Below are positions 34,974 through 44,140 of a stretch of 64,000 nt of DNA, one piece after another; position 1 is the stretch's first letter, and each line of letters starts with the position of its first letter. Source of the stretch: Gottfriedia acidiceleris (GTDB lineage: Bacteria > Bacillota > Bacilli > Bacillales > Bacillaceae_G). A model generated the notes under the pieces. It ran no database searches, had not been told where the DNA came from, and saw only the letters and a list, made by a program, of their open reading frames with translations. The position numbers were made by a program, and so were the translations under genes. The stretch lies in the NCBI RefSeq assembly GCF_023115465.1, contig NZ_CP096034.1, positions 1,736,001 through 1,800,000 of the forward strand, written 5' to 3'.

Positions 34974-35228
34974 ATGAAAAAAAGAAAACCACAGCAGCCT
35001 GTAAAACCGGCGTACGAACAGAAGGAAAAAATATCATTAGGATCATTAATGAATGAAGAAATTCTTCAAAAATTAAAAAATACAAAAAAACAATTGCAAG
35101 AAAATGAAACGAAGATAAAAGAGGAAGAAGAAGCACGTATTAGTGAAGAAAAGAGATTACGTGAGAAAAATAAATCATTCGAAGAGTTATTAAACGAGAG
35201 TAATATCTCTTGGAAGGACTTTAAATAA
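34974..35228 (+). CDS. yqkE: YqkE-like (DUF3886) small coiled-coil protein
   Basis: This 84-residue, highly charged helical protein (KISLGSLMNEEILQKLKNTKKQLQ, then a Glu/Lys-rich helix, ending NKSFEELLNESNISWKDFK) matches the DUF3886/YqkE type. AAGGTGATA precedes the ATG. Its terminator overlaps the stop codon. The function is unknown. Confidence 0.82.
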   Translation: MKKRKPQQPVKPAYEQKEKISLGSLMNEEILQKLKNTKKQLQENETKIKEEEEARISEEKRLREKNKSFEELLNESNISWKDFK

Positions 35229-35255
35229 GACGCGAAATAGCGTCTTATTTTTTTT
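35225..35255 (+). terminator. terminator overlapping the yqkE stop codon
   Basis: ATAAGACGC pairs with GCGTCTTAT around GAAATA, followed by eight Ts. Confidence 0.9.
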
Positions 35256-35408
35256 GCACGTGAAAAAAATTAATTTAATCATTTTTTTATAACAAATTTC
35301 ATATTGTGAAATTTTTTGATTGTTCTAAATTTTATAATTTTTTATAGTGAAATTAAGTTAAATAACGGTAGTAGGTGGTGTGAATAATTTAAGATAGTGA
35401 AATTGATC

Positions 35409-35427
35409 TTTTTGAAAGCGCTTTAAA
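35409..35427 (+). promoter_or_regulatory. cre-like catabolite-responsive element
   Basis: TTTTGAAAGCGCTTTAAAA matches the CcpA consensus WTGNAARCGNWWNCA at all but one core position and lies about 70 bases before the monooxygenase start. It predicts glucose repression of the aromatic pathway. Confidence 0.7.
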
Positions 35428-35494
35428 AAATTTCCGAATTCGATTTAAAAAACAAATATTAAAAAATTACATATCGGAGTGGAGGAATTATTAA

Positions 35495-36994
35495 ATGGGT
35501 ATTCGTACAGGAGCGCAATATATTGATGGACTAAGATCTAGAAAGCCAGAGGTATGGCTAGGTGGAGAAAAGGTAGAAGATATCGTAAACCATCCAGTTT
35601 TCAAACAACCGATTCTAGAGATTGCAAAATTATATGATATGCAATTTGATCCAGCTTATCAAGACAAAATCACACATATTTGTGAAGAAACTGGTGAACG
35701 AATTTCTAATGCATTTTTAGTGCCTAAGTCATCTGAAGATATTAAAAAGCGTGGAGATTTGTTCGAAGCATATGCAAAGTCAACATTTGGTTTAATGGGA
35801 AGAACACCAGATTTCTTGAACATTGTCTTAACTTCAATGGCAAGTAATTCATGGTTTTTAGATAAATATAATCCAGAGTGGTCAAAAAATGTCCAAAATT
35901 ATTTCAAATTTGTTCGTGATAACGACATTTTCTTAACGCACGCTATTATTAACCCACAAAATGATCGCAGCAAGCCATCTTATGAACAAAAAGATTTATT
36001 TACACATTTAGGTGCTGTTGAAGAAACGGTTGATGGATTAGTCGTTAGAGGGGCAAAAATGCTTGCAACTTTAGCACCAATTACAGATGAAGTCATTATT
36101 TATTCATTCCCTGGATTTCACGAAGGTGATGAGCGATATGCTTTAGCATTTGCACTTCCGATTGACACGCCAGGATTAAAAATTTTATGTAGAGAACAAA
36201 TGCAAGATGGTAAAAGATCATTTTTTGATCATCCATTAGCATCTAGATTCGAAGAAATGGATGCAGTTCTTGTATTTGAGGATGTGTTAGTTCCTTGGAA
36301 TCGAGTATTTATTCATAATAATGTTGAAGCTGCAAATAATCTATACCCAAAAACAGGTATTGCACAACAGCCTGCTCACCAATCTGGCGTAAGAGGCTAT
36401 GTAAAATTAGCTTTTGCAGTCGAGGTAGCATGCAGGTTAGCTGATTCAATAGGAGTAGATGTTTATTTAAATGTCCAAAATGACTTAGGTGAGCTACTAC
36501 AATCAGTTGAAACAATTCGTGCTTTACTTCGAGTTTCTGAAATAGAGTATGAAACATTACCTTCAGGTGAAGTAAGACCGGCATGGGAACCACTTGAAAC
36601 GATTCGTGGCTTGCTTCCAACTATGTACCCAAGAGCAATTGAAGTGATTCAAACAATTGGTGCAGGTGGTTTATTAATGTCACCAACAGAAGCAGACTTT
36701 GAACATCCTGAACTAAGAGATGCTATGGATAAATACTATGTTGGACGTGAAGGTGTATCCTCTTTAGATCGAGTTCAATTATTCAAACTTGCATGGGATT
36801 TATGTGGAGAAGCATTTGGACAAAGAGCACTTCAATACGAAAGATATTATACTGGTGATCCTATTCGAAAAAGAGCAATTTACTATAACCAAATGAAACG
36901 TAAGAAAACGTTTAGTATGGTAGACGATGCGTTAAACGGAGCAAAAAACTTAAAAGGAGTATCGACTAATCTAGCGAATTCTAAAGTTAACTGA
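35495..36994 (+). CDS. FAD-dependent monooxygenase of the HpaB family, probable anthranilate 3-monooxygenase
   Basis: This 499-residue oxygenase component of a two-component flavin hydroxylase has the HpaB-type N-terminus [27 protein letters not shown] and the conserved C-terminal [28 protein letters not shown]. HpaB enzymes use FADH2 supplied by a separate reductase. Since the following genes degrade 3-hydroxyanthranilate, ortho-hydroxylation of anthranilate is the likely reaction, as described for a homologous Geobacillus system. 4-Hydroxyphenylacetate-type substrates are the alternative. No flavin reductase gene lies in the cluster. AGTGGAGGA precedes the ATG and a cre-like site lies upstream. 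Confidence 0.85.
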   Translation: MGIRTGAQYIDGLRSRKPEVWLGGEKVEDIVNHPVFKQPILEIAKLYDMQFDPAYQDKITHICEETGERISNAFLVPKSSEDIKKRGDLFEAYAKSTFGLMGRTPDFLNIVLTSMASNSWFLDKYNPEWSKNVQNYFKFVRDNDIFLTHAIINPQNDRSKPSYEQKDLFTHLGAVEETVDGLVVRGAKMLATLAPITDEVIIYSFPGFHEGDERYALAFALPIDTPGLKILCREQMQDGKRSFFDHPLASRFEEMDAVLVFEDVLVPWNRVFIHNNVEAANNLYPKTGIAQQPAHQSGVRGYVKLAFAVEVACRLADSIGVDVYLNVQNDLGELLQSVETIRALLRVSEIEYETLPSGEVRPAWEPLETIRGLLPTMYPRAIEVIQTIGAGGLLMSPTEADFEHPELRDAMDKYYVGREGVSSLDRVQLFKLAWDLCGEAFGQRALQYERYYTGDPIRKRAIYYNQMKRKKTFSMVDDALNGAKNLKGVSTNLANSKVN

Positions 36995-37053
36995 ATAATT
37001 TTAGAGAGCAGGGGTTTTATGAAATTTTTTAGCATCAAAGAGGAGGGGATCTA

Positions 37054-37800
37054 ATGATCTCTTCAGTTCAAAAGATTTCTAGAATATTAGATTGCTTTAC
37101 AGAAGAAGAACCAGTCCTAGGAAATTTAGAAATAGCAGAAAAGTTAAATATGAATGCAAGTTCGGTCCATCATTTAGTTCGTACTCTTTGTGCTGAAGGA
37201 ATTTTAATTCAGGATAATAAGAAAAAGTATCGACTTGGGTGGAAGCTACTTGAATGGAGTAATCACGTTATGTATCAACAAGACATATATCGTGAAGCTA
37301 TTCCGTTATTGGAAAATCTACTAAAAAATTATGATAGTACCGTTCATATCGGAATGTTTGATAAAGGGGACGTAAGATTTGTCTTAAAAGTTTCCTCTAA
37401 ACATTCGATACCTGTCCCAACATTTATAGGTGCTAAACGACCTGCATATTGTACGAGTACTGGTAAAATTCTACTATCATATAATCCAGCATACTTAAAA
37501 ACAACGATTGAAAAAGGTTTTAAAGCTTATACCACAAATACAATAACGACTATTGATGCATTAAAAAAAGAAATGACTGCGATTAAAGAGAATGGCTATA
37601 GCATTAGCAACAATGAAAATGATCTAGGATTATTCGGAATTGCAGCTCCAATTCAAACTTATACTGGTCAAACTTTTGCAGCATTAAATATGGTTGGACC
37701 AGTTTCGTATATGATGAGCCAAGACATTGGTCGAATGATTCAGGATGTTGTGAAAACTGCTAAAACAGTCTCAAATCAGCTTGGTTATATTAATGCATAA
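37054..37800 (+). CDS. IclR-family transcriptional regulator
   Basis: This 248-residue regulator has an N-terminal winged helix (residues 3-60, ISSVQKISRILDCF..NMNASSVHHLVRTL) and a C-terminal ligand-binding GAF-like domain with KRPAYCTSTGKILLSY. It lies between the monooxygenase and the ring-cleavage genes, 59 bases after the former and with AGGAGGGG before its ATG. It is probably the pathway-specific regulator sensing anthranilate, hydroxyanthranilate or a ring-cleavage product. Whether it activates or represses cannot be told. Confidence 0.92.
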   Translation: MISSVQKISRILDCFTEEEPVLGNLEIAEKLNMNASSVHHLVRTLCAEGILIQDNKKKYRLGWKLLEWSNHVMYQQDIYREAIPLLENLLKNYDSTVHIGMFDKGDVRFVLKVSSKHSIPVPTFIGAKRPAYCTSTGKILLSYNPAYLKTTIEKGFKAYTTNTITTIDALKKEMTAIKENGYSISNNENDLGLFGIAAPIQTYTGQTFAALNMVGPVSYMMSQDIGRMIQDVVKTAKTVSNQLGYINA

Positions 37801-37814
37801 TGAGAGCGCTTACT
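37799..37814 (+). promoter_or_regulatory. possible second cre-like site
   Basis: ATGAGAGCGCTTACTT overlaps the iclR stop and matches the cre consensus with two core mismatches. It could add catabolite control ahead of the dioxygenase gene. Confidence 0.3.
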
Positions 37815-37852
37815 TGAGTTCAAATAAAAATGAATTAATTGGAGGATTAGAG

Positions 37853-38392
37853 ATGAATCTTAAAAGTCGAGTTTTTAATATTTTCAAATTGATTGAGGAT
37901 AATAAAGAGCTATTAAAACCACCAGTTAATAATAAAGTTATTTGGGAAGATTCAGAGTATGCTGCAATGATTATTGGAGGACCAAATAAACGTAGAGACT
38001 TCCATATCGATCCAGCAGATGAATTTTTCTATCAAATTAAAGGCAATTGCTATGTTGAGTGTATTACACCGGATGGTAAGCGTGAAGTTGTAACAGTTGG
38101 AGAAGGTGAAATTTTTATGCTTCCTTCTTTTGTTCCACATTCACCTCATAGAGTAAAAGATTCATATGGAATTGTGCTTGAACGAAAAAGAGCAGAAGGT
38201 GAATTAGAAAGCTTTGTTTGGTTCTGTGATGAGTGCAATGAAGAAATGCATAAAAAGACAGTTCAATTAACCGATATTGGTACGCAAGTAAAAGAAGCGA
38301 TTGAACAATTTAATGCTAGCCTTGAATTAAGAACATGTAAAAACTGTGGTCATGTCATGAAAGAGGAAGCGGATGAATGGGTATGCGTATAG
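37853..38392 (+). CDS. nbaC: 3-hydroxyanthranilate 3,4-dioxygenase
   Basis: This cupin extradiol dioxygenase opens the ring of 3-hydroxyanthranilate to 2-amino-3-carboxymuconate semialdehyde. The frame opens at 37781 inside iclR, but GGAGG at 37841-37845 sets the start at the ATG at 37853 (179 residues). Active-site iron ligands His51, Glu57 and His96 are present. A second rubredoxin-like site is made by Cys125/Cys128 (CDEC) and Cys162/Cys165 (CKNC), as in the Cupriavidus enzyme. Its last 16 bases overlap the next gene. Confidence 0.94.
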   Translation: MNLKSRVFNIFKLIEDNKELLKPPVNNKVIWEDSEYAAMIIGGPNKRRDFHIDPADEFFYQIKGNCYVECITPDGKREVVTVGEGEIFMLPSFVPHSPHRVKDSYGIVLERKRAEGELESFVWFCDECNEEMHKKTVQLTDIGTQVKEAIEQFNASLELRTCKNCGHVMKEEADEWVCV

Positions 38393-39414
38393 ACTTTCAT
38401 ACACACATAATTCCTGAGGATTTACCGAATTTATTTGAAAAGTACGGTCATGAAAGATGGCCAATTTTACAACCGACGTGTTCATGTGGTGCAAATATTA
38501 TGGTTGCTGGAAAAGTATTTAGGGAAGTAACTGATCAAGTTTGGAGTCCTGAAAAGAGAATTGAGGACATGAATAATGAAGAGGTAACAATGCAAGTGCT
38601 GTCGCCAATTCCTGTTACCTTCTCGTACTGGGCACCAGCTCCAGCTGCATTGGAAATGGCTCAAATTCAAAATGATTTCATTGCAAATACAGTAAAAAAG
38701 AATCCTTCAAAATTTATTGGATTAGGGACAGTACCAATGCAGAACGCTGAAATAGCTATTCAAGAAATGGATCGCTGTATTCATACACTTGGATTAAGTG
38801 GACTGGAAATTGGTACAAATGTAAATGGAACAAATTTAGACAGTGACGAGTTTAGTCCATTTTTTGAAATGGCTGAAAAATGGAATGTCCCATTGTTTAT
38901 TCATCCGTGGGAAACATTAGCGAAGGATCGTACACCCGATCATAACTTTATGTATACGGTTGGAATGCCGAGTGAAACAGCTTTAGCTGCTGCTAGCTTA
39001 ACATTTGGTGGAGTGATTGAAAAATATCCAAAATTAAAGATTTGTTTTGCACATGGCGGTGGTTCATTCCCATTTATTCTACCTAGATTAGATCAAGGAT
39101 GGAAGGTATGGCCTCATTTGCGCAAAACTGCTTATCCACCAAGTCATTATGTAAGTAATTTCTATTTTGATTCTCTTCACTATGATCCTATTAATATTCA
39201 ATTTTTAATTAACCGATTTGGCTATGACAAAATTGTGATGGGCTCGGATTATCCTTTCTTATTAAGAGAAACGCCACCTGGAAGAGTGATTAATCAAATG
39301 GATATTAATAAAGAAATGAAAGAAGCTATTTTAGGAAAGAATGCTCTGAAATTTTTAAATATTAAGGAGGCAGATTTACTTCATGGAAAACAAAGTATTG
39401 ACTCCAGAAGATAG
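38377..39414 (+). CDS. nbaD: 2-amino-3-carboxymuconate-6-semialdehyde decarboxylase (ACMSD-type amidohydrolase)
   Basis: This 345-residue zinc-dependent decarboxylase of the amidohydrolase superfamily removes CO2 from the dioxygenase product to give 2-aminomuconate semialdehyde. Metal ligands are His8 and His10 (DFHTH), His176 (LFIHPWE), the catalytic His226 (CFAHGGG) and Asp291 (GSDYPF). GAGGAA lies eight bases before the ATG at 38377; a second ATG at 38383 (MRIDFH) is possible. It overlaps the upstream gene by 16 bases and the downstream one by 32, suggesting coupled translation. Confidence 0.94.
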   Translation: MGMRIDFHTHIIPEDLPNLFEKYGHERWPILQPTCSCGANIMVAGKVFREVTDQVWSPEKRIEDMNNEEVTMQVLSPIPVTFSYWAPAPAALEMAQIQNDFIANTVKKNPSKFIGLGTVPMQNAEIAIQEMDRCIHTLGLSGLEIGTNVNGTNLDSDEFSPFFEMAEKWNVPLFIHPWETLAKDRTPDHNFMYTVGMPSETALAAASLTFGGVIEKYPKLKICFAHGGGSFPFILPRLDQGWKVWPHLRKTAYPPSHYVSNFYFDSLHYDPINIQFLINRFGYDKIVMGSDYPFLLRETPPGRVINQMDINKEMKEAILGKNALKFLNIKEADLLHGKQSIDSRR

Positions 39415-39844
39415 ATTAATAAGTTTAGGTTATGCACTTAAACCAATAAGACCGGCTTCAGGTAATTATGTTAAATCTGTTCGTACAGGTAATCTACTAT
39501 TTACATCTGGTCAAGGTGTAGATGAATACCACGGCAAAGTTGGACGAGAGTTAACACTCGAGGAAGGGTATGCTGCTTCCAGGGAGTCAATGTTAAATTT
39601 AATTAGTGTATTAAAGTACGAATTAGGTGAACTTTCAAAAGTAAAACGAATTGTAAAAATATTAGGTTTCGTAAATAGTACAGAAGATTTCTATGATCAT
39701 CCGAAAGTGATGAATGGAGCTTCAGACCTTTTAGTAGAAGTGTTTGGTGAAAGAGGAAAACATGCTAGATCAGCTGTTGGGATGGTACAGCTTCCACATA
39801 ATACAGCGATCGAAATTGAAATGGTTGTAGAAATAGAGGATTAA
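39383..39844 (+). CDS. nbaF: RidA-family protein, probable 2-aminomuconate deaminase
   Basis: This 153-residue RidA/YjgF-fold protein has LISLGYALKPIRPASGNYVKSVRTGNLLFTSGQG and ends with HNTAIEIEMVVEIED. In hydroxyanthranilate meta-cleavage clusters this family hydrolyses the enamine/imine of 2-aminomuconate, releasing ammonia and 4-oxalocrotonate. It is longer than housekeeping RidA (about 125 residues), as are known aminomuconate deaminases. AAGGAGG precedes the ATG inside the end of nbaD. A hairpin terminator follows at 39852. Confidence 0.88.
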   Translation: MENKVLTPEDRLISLGYALKPIRPASGNYVKSVRTGNLLFTSGQGVDEYHGKVGRELTLEEGYAASRESMLNLISVLKYELGELSKVKRIVKILGFVNSTEDFYDHPKVMNGASDLLVEVFGERGKHARSAVGMVQLPHNTAIEIEMVVEIED

Positions 39845-39851
39845 AAAATTT

Positions 39852-39876
39852 GGTGACACTCGTGTCACCTTTTATT
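39852..39876 (+). terminator. hairpin terminator inside the catabolic cluster
   Basis: GGTGACAC pairs with GTGTCACC around TC, followed by TTTTATT. It lies between nbaF and nbaE, so it may partly end the upstream transcript. Confidence 0.8.
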
Positions 39877-39900
39877 CTATTAGAATGGTAGGTGCCTATT

Positions 39901-41373
39901 ATGCAAGTTACAGAGAAGAAAAATAAAACATTACCGATTGATTGTAAGCATTTTATTGATGGCCAATCTATTCCTTCTTTTAATCAAAAAACATTTTTAA
40001 ATATTAATCCTGCGACTGAAGAAGTATTAGGTTCTGTTTCTGAAGGTGGCGAGTTAGAAATTGATTTAGCAGTAAAAGCAGCAAAACGAGCGTTAAAGGG
40101 TGAATGGAAACAATTTACGAGCAATCAAAGAGCGTCAGTATTAAGAAAAATCGGCGACGGAATATTAGCTCGAAAAGAAGAATTAGCGGCGTTAGAGGCA
40201 ATGGATACTGGAAAGCCATATGATCTTGCTTTAGAAGTTGATATTACGAGATCGGCTCACAATTTTTATTTTTTCGCTGACTATATTACAACTTTAAGCT
40301 CTGAGTCTCATATGCAAGATCAAACTGCCTTACATTATACATATCGTAGGCCTGTTGGTGTAGTCGGAATGATTAACCCATGGAATCTCCCTTTATTACT
40401 ATTAACATGGAAGCTTGCACCTTGTTTAGCGGCTGGCAATACAGCAGTTATGAAGCCAGCAGAATGGACACCAATGACAGCTACAGTTTTAGCTGAAATT
40501 TGTAAAGATGCAGGCGTACCTGACGGAGTTGTGAATGTTGTTCACGGATTTGGGGCAAATGCTGCTGGTTCGGCTTTAACAGAACACAGCGATGTAGATG
40601 CCATCACATTTACTGGTGAAACAAAAACAGGTACAGCAATTATGAAGGCGGCAGCTCCAACGTTAAAAAAATTATCGTTTGAGCTTGGAGGAAAAAATCC
40701 AAATATTATCTTTGCTGACTCTGATTTAGACGAAGTGATTGAAACCACTTTAAAATCATCTTTTATGAATCAGGGAGAAGTTTGTTTATGTGGATCTAGA
40801 ATTTATGTTCAGAGATCAATCTTTGATGAATTTATTGATAAATTTGTCGCGAAAACAAAGGAATTAAAAATTGGCGATCCGTTTGAAGAAGGCACAAAAG
40901 TTGGTGCGGTAATTAGTAAAGAACATTATGAAAAAGTATTATCTTATATCGAAATTGCAAAAGAAGAAGGCGGAACTATTTTAACGGGTGGCAGTAGACC
41001 AGCATCAATTGAAAAAGGATGCTTTATCACACCGACAATCATTACCGGGCTAAGTCGTGATTCTAGATGTGTAAGAGAAGAAATATTTGGTCCAGTCGTA
41101 ACAGTTATGCCATTTGATTCGGAAGAAGAAGTGATTGAATGGGCAAATGACACTCATTATGGTTTAGGAGCTACAATTTGGACAAATGATTTACGCAGAG
41201 CCCACCGTGTTGCTCATCAAATTGAGGCTGGAATTATTTGGGTAAACACTTGGTATTTAAGAGATTTACGTACACCATTTGGCGGTATGAAGCAAAGCGG
41301 TTTAGGTCGTGAAGGTGGAATCCATAGCTTTGAGTTTTATAGTGAATTGTCGAATATTACGATTAAATTATAA
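39901..41373 (+). CDS. nbaE: 2-aminomuconate-6-semialdehyde dehydrogenase (ALDH family)
   Basis: This 490-residue NAD-dependent aldehyde dehydrogenase oxidises 2-aminomuconate semialdehyde to 2-aminomuconate. It shows GMINPWNLPLLLLTWKLAPCLAAGN, the catalytic Glu in FELGGKNP, the nucleophilic Cys in NQGEVCLCGSR and EEIFGPVV. The frame opens at a GTG (39892), but TAGGTG places the start at the ATG at 39901. It resembles the hydroxymuconic/aminomuconic semialdehyde dehydrogenase branch. The context in the cluster makes the assignment firm. Confidence 0.93.
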   Translation: MQVTEKKNKTLPIDCKHFIDGQSIPSFNQKTFLNINPATEEVLGSVSEGGELEIDLAVKAAKRALKGEWKQFTSNQRASVLRKIGDGILARKEELAALEAMDTGKPYDLALEVDITRSAHNFYFFADYITTLSSESHMQDQTALHYTYRRPVGVVGMINPWNLPLLLLTWKLAPCLAAGNTAVMKPAEWTPMTATVLAEICKDAGVPDGVVNVVHGFGANAAGSALTEHSDVDAITFTGETKTGTAIMKAAAPTLKKLSFELGGKNPNIIFADSDLDEVIETTLKSSFMNQGEVCLCGSRIYVQRSIFDEFIDKFVAKTKELKIGDPFEEGTKVGAVISKEHYEKVLSYIEIAKEEGGTILTGGSRPASIEKGCFITPTIITGLSRDSRCVREEIFGPVVTVMPFDSEEEVIEWANDTHYGLGATIWTNDLRRAHRVAHQIEAGIIWVNTWYLRDLRTPFGGMKQSGLGREGGIHSFEFYSELSNITIKL

Positions 41374-41398
41374 GAATAAAAAGGGGGGGCTAAAGTAA

Positions 41399-42181
41399 AT
41401 GAAGATTACTAGTGTAGACGAGCTAACGATTCTGTTGCAAGAAGCAGAAGAGAGTGGAGTTAGTATAAAAGCTTTAACTGAGATTTTTCCTGGTTTAACT
41501 GAAAGGGAAGCCTATCAAATTCAATTAAAGAATGTCGAAGAAAAATTGAAAAAAGGTCAAAAAATTATCGGTAAAAAAATTGGGTTAACTTCGATTGCTA
41601 TGCAGGAGTTATTAGGAGTAGATGAACCAGATTACGGTCACTTACTAACAGATATGAATATTCCTAATTTCGGTGAAGTACAAGTTGCAAATATGATTTT
41701 ACCAAAAGTAGAAGCTGAAATTGCATTTGTCTTAAAAAAGGATTTAATCGGTCCTAATATTACATTTGAGGATGTAGTGAATGCAACAGATTATATTGTA
41801 CCAGCAATAGAAGTAGTAGATAGTAGAATTGAAAATTGGAAAATTCGATTAGAGGATACAGTTGCCGATAACGCATCATCATGCTTATTTGTTCTTGGCA
41901 ATGAGCGTTTCGATGTAAAGGAAATTGACTTACCGAATGTTACGATGGAATTATATCGTAACGAAGAATTGATGAATTCAGGTAAGGGAGAAGCAGTGTT
42001 AGGAAATCCAATTCATTGTGTAGCATGGTTAGCCAATAAATTAAGTGAATTTGGAATCTCTCTAAATGCAGGAGAAATTATTTTATCAGGAGCTTTATCA
42101 GCTGCAATTAATGTAAATGCTGGGGACTTATTTACTGCAAAATTTCCATTATTAGGTGACGTCTCGATTTCATTTAAATAA
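41399..42181 (+). CDS. nbaH: 2-oxopent-4-enoate hydratase (MhpD/DmpE type)
   Basis: This 260-residue metal-dependent hydratase of the fumarylacetoacetase-like fold adds water to 2-hydroxypenta-2,4-dienoate, giving 4-hydroxy-2-oxovalerate. It has [30 protein letters not shown] and [24 protein letters not shown]. The LSGALSAAI segment is typical of hydratases rather than decarboxylases, while the paralogue at 44141 has the decarboxylase form LTGGIT. The two are distinguished on that basis. A G-rich ribosome binding site precedes the ATG. Confidence 0.88.
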   Translation: MKITSVDELTILLQEAEESGVSIKALTEIFPGLTEREAYQIQLKNVEEKLKKGQKIIGKKIGLTSIAMQELLGVDEPDYGHLLTDMNIPNFGEVQVANMILPKVEAEIAFVLKKDLIGPNITFEDVVNATDYIVPAIEVVDSRIENWKIRLEDTVADNASSCLFVLGNERFDVKEIDLPNVTMELYRNEELMNSGKGEAVLGNPIHCVAWLANKLSEFGISLNAGEIILSGALSAAINVNAGDLFTAKFPLLGDVSISFK

Positions 42182-42195
42182 ATGAGGTGGTAATT

Positions 42196-43077
42196 ATGAA
42201 TAAATTAAAAGTCGGAATCATTGGTTCGGGCAATATTGGAACAGATTTAATGATGAAATTACAGAATAATCCATTTCTAGAATTAACAACAATGATCGGA
42301 ATTGATCCAGAATCAGATGGGTTAAATCGTGCAAAAGAATTAGGAATTGAAGTAATCGATAATGGAATTCAAGGATTCATTGAACGAAAAGAACTGGCTA
42401 ATTTATTGTTTGATGCAACTTCCGCAAAAGCTCATTTTTATCATGCAAAATTACTTGGTGAATTAAAGAAGCGCGTGATCGATTTAACGCCAGCGGCAAT
42501 TGGGCCATTTGTCGTACCACCTGTAAATTTAGGTTCACATATAGTAGAAAGCAATGTCAATTTAATAACGTGTGGTGGGCAAGCAACGATTCCAATCGTT
42601 CATGCGGTAGGTCAAGTTGCAGAGGTTGAGTATGCTGAAATCGTTGCAACAATTAGCTCAAGAAGTGCTGGTCCTGGAACACGTGCTAATATCGATGAGT
42701 TTACTGTAACAACGGCTCGAGGACTTGAAGAGATAGGTGGAGCTAAAAAAGGAAAAGCGATCATTATTTTAAACCCGTCAGAACCCCCAATTATGATGAG
42801 AGATACAGTTTATTGCAAGGTTACGAATGAAGATTTTAACCATGAAAGCATGATTCATTCTGTTAAGCAAATGGTAAAAAAGGTTCAAGCGTATGTTCCA
42901 GGATACCGTTTAAGAATGGATCCAATTATAGATGGTTCAACGGTAACTATTTATTTAGAAGTTCAAGGATCAGGGGACTACTTACCTAGCTATGCAGGAA
43001 ACTTAGATATTATGACTGCATCAGCAGTAAAAGTAGCGGAAGAGATTGCACAATATGAAATTGTAAAAACTGTTTAA
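42196..43077 (+). CDS. nbaJ: acetaldehyde dehydrogenase (acylating)
   Basis: This 293-residue NAD- and CoA-dependent enzyme converts acetaldehyde into acetyl-CoA. It has an N-terminal [13 protein letters not shown] Rossmann loop (residues 7-19), catalytic Cys in [12 protein letters not shown], and the [16 protein letters not shown] segment of the DmpF/MhpF family. The frame opens at a GTG (42187), but GAGGTGG sets the ATG at 42196. It forms a channelling complex with the aldolase encoded next, so toxic acetaldehyde is not released. Confidence 0.96.
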   Translation: MNKLKVGIIGSGNIGTDLMMKLQNNPFLELTTMIGIDPESDGLNRAKELGIEVIDNGIQGFIERKELANLLFDATSAKAHFYHAKLLGELKKRVIDLTPAAIGPFVVPPVNLGSHIVESNVNLITCGGQATIPIVHAVGQVAEVEYAEIVATISSRSAGPGTRANIDEFTVTTARGLEEIGGAKKGKAIIILNPSEPPIMMRDTVYCKVTNEDFNHESMIHSVKQMVKKVQAYVPGYRLRMDPIIDGSTVTIYLEVQGSGDYLPSYAGNLDIMTASAVKVAEEIAQYEIVKTV

Positions 43078-43107
43078 AAAAGTGCCTAAAGAAAGTGAGG
43101 GAGTGCA

Positions 43108-44127
43108 ATGTTTGGAAAAGAAGTCATTGTAACTGAAGTAGCACTTCGAGATGGAAGTCATGCAATTGCTCATTCGTATACAGTAGATCAAGTCGTTCGA
43201 ATTGCGAAGGCTCTTGATGATGCAAAAATGCCTTTTATTGAAGTATCACACGGAGATGGTTTAGGTGGTTCTTCCCTACAATATGGATTATCAACAACAA
43301 ATGAATTTGAATTAATCGAAGCAGCGGTAAATACATGTAATCATTCAAAGATTGCTGTCTTACTATTACCTGGTATTGGAACAGTAAAAGAATTAAAAAC
43401 GGCAGCAAAAATCGGAGCAAAAATGGCTCGTATAGCTACCCATGTTACTGAAGCTGATGTTTCGAAACAACATATTTCTATGTCTAAAGAGCTTGGATTA
43501 GAAACTGTCGGATTTTTAATGATGTCCCATATGGCACCAGTTGGAAAATTAGTAGAACAAGCCAAATTGATGGAAAGTTATGGTGCGGATGTCGTATATA
43601 TGGTTGACTCTGCAGGGGCGTTTCTTCCACATGAAGTAAAAGAACGTATCGCTGCTTTAAGAGGGTCTCTTGATATTGAAGTGGGATTCCATGCACATAA
43701 TAATCTTTCTCTAGCGATGGCAAATACACTAGTGGCCATTGAAGAAGGAGCTACTAGAATTGATGGAAGTGTACGCTGCTTAGGTGCAGGTGCGGGAAAT
43801 ACACAAACTGAAGTTTTAATCGGTGTATTAGAGCGATTAGGAATCAAGACAGGAATTGATTTCTATAAGATGATGGACTTAGCAGAGGAAATCGTTGCAC
43901 CAATTCTTCAAACACCACAAGAGATTACAAAAGGTAGTCTAATTTTAGGCTATGCAGGTGTGTATTCTAGTTTTCTCTTACATGCCAATCGAGCAGCTAA
44001 AAAATGGAATGTTGATGCAAGAGATATCTTAATTGAATTAGGAAAACAAAAAGTAGTCGGTGGGCAAGAGGATATGATTCAAGAAGTTGCTTGTATGTTA
44101 GCAAATAAAAAATTGTCTGTTTTTTGA
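43108..44127 (+). CDS. nbaI: 4-hydroxy-2-oxovalerate aldolase
   Basis: This 339-residue Mn-dependent aldolase of the DmpG/MhpE type cleaves 4-hydroxy-2-oxovalerate to pyruvate and acetaldehyde. It has the HMGL-like N-terminus EVALRDGSHAIAHSYT (Arg and Asp of the active site), VDSAGAFLPHEV, and metal-binding GFHAHNN. A C-terminal communication domain (about residues 285-339) contacts the dehydrogenase partner. GTGAGGGAG precedes the ATG. Confidence 0.97.
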   Translation: MFGKEVIVTEVALRDGSHAIAHSYTVDQVVRIAKALDDAKMPFIEVSHGDGLGGSSLQYGLSTTNEFELIEAAVNTCNHSKIAVLLLPGIGTVKELKTAAKIGAKMARIATHVTEADVSKQHISMSKELGLETVGFLMMSHMAPVGKLVEQAKLMESYGADVVYMVDSAGAFLPHEVKERIAALRGSLDIEVGFHAHNNLSLAMANTLVAIEEGATRIDGSVRCLGAGAGNTQTEVLIGVLERLGIKTGIDFYKMMDLAEEIVAPILQTPQEITKGSLILGYAGVYSSFLLHANRAAKKWNVDARDILIELGKQKVVGGQEDMIQEVACMLANKKLSVF

Positions 44128-44140
44128 GAGGAGACGACCT

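Noticed and set aside
37781-37852. Extension of the hydroxyanthranilate dioxygenase into iclR
   Set aside because: The added residues do not match the family; GGAGG fixes the start at 37853, where the iron ligands fall at the known positions.
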